Part shown: piece by piece, positions 5,725 to 10,716 of the stretch
How positions within the stretch are numbered: position 1 is the stretch's first letter
How the letters are laid out: each line of letters opens with the position of its first letter
Assembly: GCA_029864065.1 (NCBI GenBank)
Contig: JAOTUD010000048.1
Coordinates: 1-10,716 of the forward strand
Reading direction: 5' to 3'
DNA: 10,716 bases
Source of the DNA: Gammaproteobacteria bacterium
GTDB taxonomy: Bacteria > Pseudomonadota > Gammaproteobacteria > GCA-001735895
Notes under the pieces: generated by a model
Told to the model about the DNA's origin: nothing
Database searches by the model: none
The model's input: the letters and a program-made list of their open reading frames with translations, nothing else
Program-made: the position numbers and the translations under genes

Positions 5725-8034
5725 TTGAGAATTCGCGTCTGGATCGGTGCGTTAGTACTGTTGTCAGCATCCTGCTGGGTGCACGCCGAGAGTTTCGTTG
5801 TCGAGAATATCGAAGTTATCGGCATCAAGAAAATATCCATTGGTACGGTATTCAGCTATCTGCCTGTAAACGTCGGCGAGTCGCTCGATATCGATCGCAC
5901 ACCCGAAATTATCCGTGAGCTTTATTCGACTGGTTTCTTCGACGATATCGAGCTGTCGCGACGTGATAACGTGCTGGTGATCACGGTGGTCGAACGGCCG
6001 TCGATTGCCGAGGTTAATTTTGAAGGTAACGACGATATCGAGGATGAGGCGCTGGAGCGGGCTCTGGAGCAGGTCAACATGTCGAAGGGGCGAATATTCG
6101 ACCAAAACAAACTCGAAAAACTCGAGCTCGAATTGCAGCAGGTTTACTACTCCCTCGGCAAATACGCGGCCCGCATAGAGGCGAAATGGCGCAAGCTCGA
6201 CGAAGATCGGGTGGCGATCGACATCACGATTTCCGAGGGCGTGTCGGCGACCATTAAATCGATCAATATTACCGGCAACGAGAGTTTCGACGAGGAAGAG
6301 CTGCTCGATATTTTCCAGCTGGAATCGTCCAGCGAAGGGATGTTCGCCGATGACGAGTACTCGAGTTCGAAGTTGACCGCTGACCTGGAGTCGCTGAAAT
6401 CATTCTACCTGGATCGCGGTTACATCCAGTTCGAGGTCAGCTCGCAGCAGGTGACGATAAGCCCCGACCGCAAGGATATCAGCATTACGATCAACATTCG
6501 TGAAGGCAGGCAGTTCACGCTCGGTACCCTCGATCTGGCAGGTGAAATTCTGGTCGACGATGCGGAATTGCGCGCCTTGATCAGCTTGCGGGAGGGCGAT
6601 ATCTTCTCGCGTAAGCGGATCAACAACGTGATCACGGCGATGCAGAAACGTCTTGGCGAAGATGGTTATGCCTTTGCCGAAATTCGAATTCTGAACAATG
6701 TCGACGAGGCGGCGCGAACGGTTTCGCTGCAGTTTCTGGTTGAACCCGGCCCGCAGGTGCGTATCCGCTATATCAATTTTGTCGGCAACGAAAAAACCCA
6801 GGACATAGTCCTGCGTCGTGAAATGCGCCAGTTCGAAGGGGAAAGGTATCAGCGCTCGAAGATCGACCGGTCACGCGTTCGCTTGCAGCGTCTCAACTAC
6901 CTGGGCTCTGTCAATATCCGGCTTGAGCGGGTGCCGGGTGTCGAGGACCAGGTCGACCTCGAAATCGCGGTAACCGAGCGCTTTTCAGGTAACCTGCAGA
7001 TCGGCGTGGGGTATTCGCAGGTGCAGGGCGCCCTCCTCAACCTTGGTTTTGCGCACGAAAATATATTCGGCACCGGCAATTCGCTGAAGTTTACTTTTGA
7101 CAACTCGGCCGCTTCCGAGCGTTATTCCTTCGGCTACGAGAATCCTTACTACACCAAGGACGGAATCAGTCGCGGTTTCAATTTCAGCTTGACGAAAACC
7201 GATGCGGCGGAGAACAATACCAGTAATTACCTGATTGACCGTATCCAGTTATCGGTGGATTACGGAATTCCGTTATCGGAATACAACAGCCTGAGGCTGG
7301 AACTGGGGGTGCTGCGTAACGATCTCGAAACCACCGGCGCGTCGTCGGACGAGGTCTTTGATTTTATTAGAAACAACAGCGACATTTACGATGCCTCGAC
7401 GCCCCGGGACGAAATCGACGGCGAGCAGTACGACACGGTATTCGCCGCGATAAGCTTCGCCAAGGATACCCGCAACCGCAGAATATTCGCCGATTCGGGG
7501 TATCTCAACAGCATCAGTCTCGAAGTCCATGGCGGCGATCTCAATTTTTACAAGACCCGGTATCGGCACCAGACCGCCTATGCGCTCAGCGATACCTTCA
7601 CCTTTTCCTTCAGGGGTAGAATCGGCTACGGTGAGAGCTATGGCGATTCGGTCGATTTGCCGATCTTCGAAAAATTTACCGCTGGTGGCGTGCGCTCGGT
7701 AAGGGGATACGAGTTTAACAGCCTGGGTCCGCTTGACAGTAACGGTGACCCTTTTGGCGGCAACCTGCAGGTTATTACCACGACCGAGGTCCTGTTTCCG
7801 CTGGAGAATCTGGGCAGTTCAGAAACCTTCAGGCTTGGGGTATACTTTGACGTCGGGAGCGTCTTTGCCGACACCGCGGCATTCGAGGTTGACGAGTTGA
7901 GGCAATCGGTAGGAGTATCGGCCAAATGGTTTTCATTTATCGGCCCGATCGAATTCAGTTACGCGGTTCCGATAAACGATCAATCGGGTGATGACACCCG
8001 GAACTTTCAGTTCGCGCTCGGAGCGCAATTTTGA
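5725..8034 (+). CDS. bamA: Outer membrane protein assembly factor BamA (Omp85)
   Basis: BamA is the essential outer-membrane core of the BAM complex, which folds and inserts beta-barrel proteins. The 769-residue precursor is somewhat shorter than E. coli BamA (810). A signal peptide (1-21, RIR then a hydrophobic core, ending WVHA before ES) is followed by five POTRA domains at roughly 24-91, 92-172, 175-263, 266-344 and 347-420, then a 16-strand barrel from about 421. The barrel has the loop-6 VRGY motif (659-662) in FTAGGVRSVRGYEFNSLGPL and ends in the aromatic beta-signal NFQFALGAQF with C-terminal Phe. The start must be TTG 5725: no ATG or GTG lies upstream in frame after the rseP stop, and a later start would lose the signal peptide. 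Only a weak GAG (5717-5719) precedes it. It begins two bases after rseP and is followed by its partner chaperone Skp. Confidence 0.97.
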   Translation: MRIRVWIGALVLLSASCWVHAESFVVENIEVIGIKKISIGTVFSYLPVNVGESLDIDRTPEIIRELYSTGFFDDIELSRRDNVLVITVVERPSIAEVNFEGNDDIEDEALERALEQVNMSKGRIFDQNKLEKLELELQQVYYSLGKYAARIEAKWRKLDEDRVAIDITISEGVSATIKSINITGNESFDEEELLDIFQLESSSEGMFADDEYSSSKLTADLESLKSFYLDRGYIQFEVSSQQVTISPDRKDISITINIREGRQFTLGTLDLAGEILVDDAELRALISLREGDIFSRKRINNVITAMQKRLGEDGYAFAEIRILNNVDEAARTVSLQFLVEPGPQVRIRYINFVGNEKTQDIVLRREMRQFEGERYQRSKIDRSRVRLQRLNYLGSVNIRLERVPGVEDQVDLEIAVTERFSGNLQIGVGYSQVQGALLNLGFAHENIFGTGNSLKFTFDNSAASERYSFGYENPYYTKDGISRGFNFSLTKTDAAENNTSNYLIDRIQLSVDYGIPLSEYNSLRLELGVLRNDLETTGASSDEVFDFIRNNSDIYDASTPRDEIDGEQYDTVFAAISFAKDTRNRRIFADSGYLNSISLEVHGGDLNFYKTRYRHQTAYALSDTFTFSFRGRIGYGESYGDSVDLPIFEKFTAGGVRSVRGYEFNSLGPLDSNGDPFGGNLQVITTTEVLFPLENLGSSETFRLGVYFDVGSVFADTAAFEVDELRQSVGVSAKWFSFIGPIEFSYAVPINDQSGDDTRNFQFALGAQF

Positions 8035-8036
8035 GG
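8033..8036 (+). promoter_or_regulatory. Ribosome binding site that fixes the skp TTG start
   Basis: GAGG overlaps the bamA stop codon (TGA at 8032-8034) and lies five bases before TTG 8042. This spacing supports TTG 8042 as the true skp start over the in-frame ATG at 7988. That ATG lies inside bamA, lacks such a site and would put 18 polar residues ahead of the signal peptide. Confidence 0.7.
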
Positions 8037-8041
8037 CAACA

Positions 8042-8572
8042 TTGAAAAAGGTTTTGCGTGCATTTATCGCGCTGCTGTTGGTAACCGCGGTGCAAACAGG
8101 CTCTGCCCAGGAGGCGGCGCACAAGATAGGCTTTGTCAATACCGCACGGGTTTTGAAGGAAGCGCCGCAGGCGCGCGAGGTGGAAGAGCGTCTCAAGGCC
8201 GAGTTCGAGCCGCGCGAAGCGCAGCTCAAGCAGAAACGCCAGGAAATACTGACGCTGGAAGAACAATTGAAAAGCGACGACGGACTGAGTGCGAATGCAG
8301 GGCGCAAGCTGGAACGTGAAATCAGGCTCAAGGTAAGCCAGCTGAAGTTCCTGGAGCAGGAATTTCGCGAAGATCAGAATCTGCGCCGTAATGAAGAAAT
8401 CCGTAAATTACAGCAGGTTATATCCAAGGTGTTAAAAATGCAGGGTGATTCTGGCAGGTTTGATCTAATACTGACCGAGGGGGTCAGTTACGTTTCCGAT
8501 CGAATCGACATTACCACGCAAACCATCGAAATGCTGAAACATGTTTCAGAATCAGGCGAAGAAGCCCAGTAG
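8042..8572 (+). CDS. skp: Periplasmic chaperone Skp (OmpH/HlpA family)
   Basis: Skp is a trimeric, jellyfish-shaped periplasmic chaperone that holds unfolded outer-membrane proteins on their way to BamA. From TTG 8042 the precursor has 176 residues, of which about 22 form a Sec signal peptide (KK, then LRAFIALLLVTAV, then a TGSA cleavage region). The mature start AAHKIGFVNTARVLKEAPQA (25-44) matches the family's first strand and helix. Residues about 45-125 are a long charged coiled coil, the tentacles. The C-terminal part RFDLILTEGVSYVSDRIDIT (139-158) returns to the trimer core. A longer version from ATG 7988 is possible on paper but would bury the signal peptide and overlap bamA by 47 bases. 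Position directly after bamA and before lpxD is the standard arrangement. Confidence 0.93.
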   Translation: MKKVLRAFIALLLVTAVQTGSAQEAAHKIGFVNTARVLKEAPQAREVEERLKAEFEPREAQLKQKRQEILTLEEQLKSDDGLSANAGRKLEREIRLKVSQLKFLEQEFREDQNLRRNEEIRKLQQVISKVLKMQGDSGRFDLILTEGVSYVSDRIDITTQTIEMLKHVSESGEEAQ

Positions 8573-8605
8573 GCCCGGGTAAATCCGCTTCCGATTACTC
8601 CGGGC
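8573..8605 (+). other. Bulged hairpin in the skp-lpxD gap
   Basis: Starting on the base after the skp stop, GCCCGGGTAA (8573-8582) pairs with TTACTCCGGGC (8595-8605) to give a ten-bp stem with one bulged T (8599) and a 12-nt loop. It is followed by AGGGCAAGGCACAGCG, with no T-tract, so it does not look like an intrinsic terminator. It occupies most of the 52-bp gap before lpxD. Plausible roles are a 3'-end stabiliser or RNase processing point that sets different mRNA levels for skp and lpxD; this is inference. Confidence 0.5.
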
Positions 8606-8624
8606 AGGGCAAGGCACAGCGTTC

Positions 8625-9644
8625 ATGGAACTCATTCTGCAACAACTGGCCGCAAAGCTTAAACTCGTCTACCAGGGCGATGGGGATATCACGATCAGCG
8701 GCGCAGCGTCGCTCAAATCCGCGACTGCTGGCGACCTGTGCTTCATTCAGCACGGAAAGTATCTCGATAATCTCGCCCGAAGTAACTGTAGCGCGGTTAT
8801 CGTACCGCCGGATCTGGCCGGCGAGGTCAGCGGGAAGGCGCTGCTGATTTCGGCAAATCCCCAGTATGACTTCGTGCGCGTAATCGATTTACTGGCTGCC
8901 GGACGCCAGCCGGCGAGCGCCGGTATCCATCCTTCTGCTCAGGTAGCCGCGAGTGCGCGGATTGGCCGCGATGTCAGTATTGGCGCGCTGACGACGATAG
9001 CCGATGATGCCGAAATTGGCGCAGGAACCTCGATTGGCTCCGGCGTCTCGATCGCCAGCTCCGTGCGCATCGGCAAACGCTGCCAAATCCATGGCCGTGT
9101 CACGCTGGAGCAGGGTGTGGTTCTGGGGGATCGCTGCATATTGCATCCCGGGGTGGTCATCGGCTGCGACGGTTTCGGCCAGGTCATGCACCGCAAGCGC
9201 TGGCATAAGATTCCCCAGTTGGGCAGCGTGCTTATCGGCGATGATGTCGAGATCGGGGCCAATACCACCGTCGATCGGGGTGCGCTCGATGACACGGTAA
9301 TCGAACAGGGTTGCAAACTGGACAACCAGATACAGATCGCCCATAACGTTCATATAGGCGCGCACACGGCGATCGCGGCCTGCGTAGGAATTGCGGGTAG
9401 CGCGGTGATAGGACGCTACTGTAAAATTTCGGGGGCGGCGGTAGTGCTAGGCCATCTGAGCGTGGTCGATAACGTTACCATCACCGCAATGTCGCTGGTT
9501 ACCAAGGACATCCGCGAATCCGGTGTTTACTCTTCCGGGACGCCATTGATGGAAAACGGGCTCTGGCATCGCAGCAACGCGCGCTACAAATCCCTGGAGA
9601 AGCTTGCTCAAAGCGTTGCCAGACTCGAGAAAGCTAACAAATAA
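8625..9644 (+). CDS. lpxD: UDP-3-O-(3-hydroxyacyl)glucosamine N-acyltransferase
   Basis: LpxD carries out the third step of lipid A synthesis, transferring a 3-hydroxyacyl chain from ACP to the 2-amino group of UDP-3-O-acyl-glucosamine in the cytoplasm. The protein has 339 residues (E. coli 341). An N-terminal uridine-binding domain (about 1-98, with SLKSATAGDLCFIQ at 29-42) precedes a left-handed beta-helix of hexapeptide repeats (about 100-290) and a C-terminal helix (315-337) for trimerisation. His240 in DNQIQIAHNVHIG matches the catalytic His of E. coli, and His277 in LGHLSV is also conserved. VIGCDGFGQV (178-187) has Cys where E. coli has Ser, a tolerated position. ATG 8625 is preceded by AAGG (8611-8614), ten bases away. 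Leu291 sits where E. coli has the chain-length residue Met290. Confidence 0.97.
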   Translation: MELILQQLAAKLKLVYQGDGDITISGAASLKSATAGDLCFIQHGKYLDNLARSNCSAVIVPPDLAGEVSGKALLISANPQYDFVRVIDLLAAGRQPASAGIHPSAQVAASARIGRDVSIGALTTIADDAEIGAGTSIGSGVSIASSVRIGKRCQIHGRVTLEQGVVLGDRCILHPGVVIGCDGFGQVMHRKRWHKIPQLGSVLIGDDVEIGANTTVDRGALDDTVIEQGCKLDNQIQIAHNVHIGAHTAIAACVGIAGSAVIGRYCKISGAAVVLGHLSVVDNVTITAMSLVTKDIRESGVYSSGTPLMENGLWHRSNARYKSLEKLAQSVARLEKANK

Positions 9645-9675
9645 ACGGCTGTTTGGCTCGTTTTGAATCTTACCA

Positions 9676-9681
9676 TGAGGA
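9676..9681 (+). promoter_or_regulatory. Strong ribosome binding site that fixes the fabZ TTG start
   Basis: TGAGGA lies six bases before TTG 9688 and is the clearest Shine-Dalgarno sequence in the window. It supports TTG as the fabZ start over the in-frame ATG at 9712, which would cut off the first eight residues. The site falls inside a three-codon reading frame, ATG AGG AAC TAA (9675-9686). Confidence 0.8.
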
Positions 9682-9687
9682 ACTAAA

Positions 9688-10131
9688 TTGGAACTTGATA
9701 TCAGCAAGGTGATGGAACTCTTGCCACACCGCTATCCGTTTCTGCTTATCGATCGGGTGGCCGAGATCGAGCGCGGCCAGAGCCTGTCGGCTATAAAGAA
9801 TGTCAGCGTTAACGAGCCGTTTTTCCAGGGCCATTTCCCGGGACAGCCGATTATGCCCGGCGTCCTGGTGCTGGAAGCGATGGCGCAGGCCACGGGGCTG
9901 CTGGCATTCACCGATATGGGGGATGAGCACGAATCCAAGCTATACCTGCTGGTCGGCATCGACAAGGCCCGGTTCAGGGGTAAGGTGGTTCCCGGGGACC
10001 AGCTGGCGTTGACTATCTCGCTCAAGCGCAGCATGCGGGGAATCGGGATATATCAGTGCGAGGCGCACGTGGATGGCGAGCTGGTCGCCGAGGCGGAAAT
10101 GATGTGCTCCGCGCAGGAGCGCCAGCAATGA
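9688..10131 (+). CDS. fabZ: 3-hydroxyacyl-[acyl-carrier-protein] dehydratase FabZ
   Basis: FabZ dehydrates 3-hydroxyacyl-ACP to trans-2-enoyl-ACP in type II fatty acid elongation, in the cytoplasm. It draws on the same 3-hydroxyacyl-ACP pool as LpxA and LpxD, so it influences the balance between phospholipid and lipid A. The 147-residue single hot-dog domain has LLPHRYPFLLIDRV (11-24), the active-site loop NEPFFQGHFPGQPIMPG (42-58) with His49, and VLEAMAQATG (61-70) with catalytic Glu63. FRGKVVPGDQL (96-106) and the C-terminal AEAEMMCSAQ are also typical. The start is TTG 9688, supported by TGAGGA six bases upstream and by alignment of the N-terminal helix before the HRYPF motif. Its TGA overlaps the lpxA ATG (ATGA), a common arrangement that suggests coupled translation. 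Confidence 0.97.
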   Translation: MELDISKVMELLPHRYPFLLIDRVAEIERGQSLSAIKNVSVNEPFFQGHFPGQPIMPGVLVLEAMAQATGLLAFTDMGDEHESKLYLLVGIDKARFRGKVVPGDQLALTISLKRSMRGIGIYQCEAHVDGELVAEAEMMCSAQERQQ

Positions 10132-10716
10132 TCCACGCCTCTGCGATTGTTGATCCCAGCGCTCGATTGGCGGCCGATGTAGAGATAGGTCCCTATAGCG
10201 TTATCGGGGCGGAGGTCGAAATTGGCGCGGGGACGGTTATCGGGCCGCATGTCGTGATTATGGGGCCGAGTAAAATCGGCCGCGAGAACCGTATTTTTCA
10301 GTTCGCGTCGATTGGCGATGCGCCGCAGGACAAGAAATACCAGGGAGAGCCGACTTCGCTGGAGCTTGGCGATCGCAACGTGATTCGTGAATATGTAACG
10401 CTCAACCGCGGGACGGACGAGGGTAACGGTAAAACCACGATTGGCGACGACAACCTGTTTATGGCCTATAGTCACGTGGCACACGACTGCACGGTTGGAA
10501 GCCATACCGTGTTCGCCAACGCCGCCTCGTTATCGGGGCATGTCGAGGTCGGCGACTACGCGATTCTTGGCGGTTTTACCTCGGTACACCAGTTTACCCA
10601 GATCGGTAGCAGGGCTTTTTGCGGTCTCGGCTCGGTCGTAACCCAGGATATCCCGCCTTTCTCGACTGCCGCCGGTAACCGCGCCAGGGTGGTCGGCATC
10701 AACAAGGAAGGGCTAA
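10128..10716 (+). CDS. lpxA: UDP-N-acetylglucosamine O-acyltransferase (3' end outside window)
   Basis: LpxA catalyses the first step of lipid A synthesis, moving a 3-hydroxyacyl chain from ACP to the 3-hydroxyl of UDP-GlcNAc in the cytoplasm. The frame is open for 196 residues from ATG 10128 to the window end; most of the beta-helix is present and the C-terminal helical domain is missing. Hexapeptide repeats start at once (IHASAIVDPSARLAADVEIG). QFASIGDAPQDKKYQGEPT (58-76) is a family signature. Catalytic His119 lies in SHVAHDCTVG, with His116, His138 and His154 at positions matching E. coli His122, His144 and His160. The N terminus is one six-residue coil shorter than in E. coli, a common variant. 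Leu167 occupies the chain-length ruler position (Gly173 in E. coli). The start overlaps the fabZ stop (ATGA). Confidence 0.96.
   Translation, partial: MIHASAIVDPSARLAADVEIGPYSVIGAEVEIGAGTVIGPHVVIMGPSKIGRENRIFQFASIGDAPQDKKYQGEPTSLELGDRNVIREYVTLNRGTDEGNGKTTIGDDNLFMAYSHVAHDCTVGSHTVFANAASLSGHVEVGDYAILGGFTSVHQFTQIGSRAFCGLGSVVTQDIPPFSTAAGNRARVVGINKEGL

Noticed and set aside
5764..5790. Cys17 in the BamA signal peptide as a possible lipoprotein lipobox
   Set aside because: The context is L-S-A-S-C, with Ser rather than Leu, Val or Ile at -3, and a normal signal peptidase I site (WVHA before ES) follows. BamA is not a lipoprotein.
8000..8006. GGAACTT, an exact sigma-E -35 core, just upstream of skp
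   Set aside because: No TCTGA or TCAAA-like -10 lies at the required spacing; the nearest match (GCAAT) is poor and too far. The sequence is also coding for the bamA C terminus.
7988..8041. Upstream ATG start for skp adding 18 residues
   Set aside because: It would place polar residues before the signal peptide and overlap bamA. TTG 8042 has a well-spaced GAGG.
9690..9696. GGAACTT at the start of fabZ
   Set aside because: It encodes the first fabZ codons and has no sigma-E -10 at 15-17 bases.

Overview
This window is a stretch of conserved proteobacterial housekeeping chromosome. All genes lie on the + strand and are packed tightly. The order is tsf (3' end), pyrH, frr, uppS, cdsA, dxr, rseP, bamA, skp, lpxD, fabZ, lpxA (5' part). 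This is the classic block joining translation and nucleotide genes to envelope biogenesis. Protein sequences and gene order point to a gammaproteobacterium outside the enterics: dxr sits after cdsA, as in Pseudomonas-type and betaproteobacterial clusters, not between frr and uppS as in Escherichia coli. Base composition is moderately GC-rich and looks even throughout. I see no mobile element, tRNA, rRNA, CRISPR array or sign of horizontal transfer.

Layout. Positions 1-126 encode the end of EF-Ts, followed by a strong intrinsic terminator (137-161). The 176-bp gap from 127 to 302 is the longest gene-free stretch. It holds that terminator, an AT-rich part with weak promoter-like hexamers, and an imperfect inverted repeat. 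From pyrH (303) onward nothing resembles a terminator, so pyrH to lpxA could be one long transcript, possibly with internal promoters I cannot see. Junctions are overlaps (pyrH/frr, uppS/cdsA, cdsA/dxr, fabZ/lpxA) or short gaps of 2 to 52 nt. No gene-free stretch exceeds 300 bases.

How the genes fit together. PyrH makes UDP, and so supplies UTP, CTP and UDP-GlcNAc. RRF recycles ribosomes. Dxr commits carbon to the MEP isoprenoid pathway, and UppS extends the products to undecaprenyl diphosphate, the carrier for peptidoglycan and O-antigen. CdsA makes CDP-diacylglycerol for phospholipids. RseP is the intramembrane protease of the sigma-E envelope stress pathway. BamA and Skp assemble and chaperone outer-membrane proteins. 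LpxA and LpxD acylate the lipid A precursor with 3-hydroxyacyl-ACP, for which FabZ competes. The cluster therefore covers most components of a Gram-negative outer membrane.

Points worth a second look are modest: TTG start codons on three envelope genes (bamA, skp, fabZ); a leucine at the acyl-chain 'ruler' position of LpxA, which predicts a shorter lipid A acyl chain than in E. coli; a bulged hairpin directly after the skp stop codon; and a foldable pyrH leader. I found no convincing undescribed system here.
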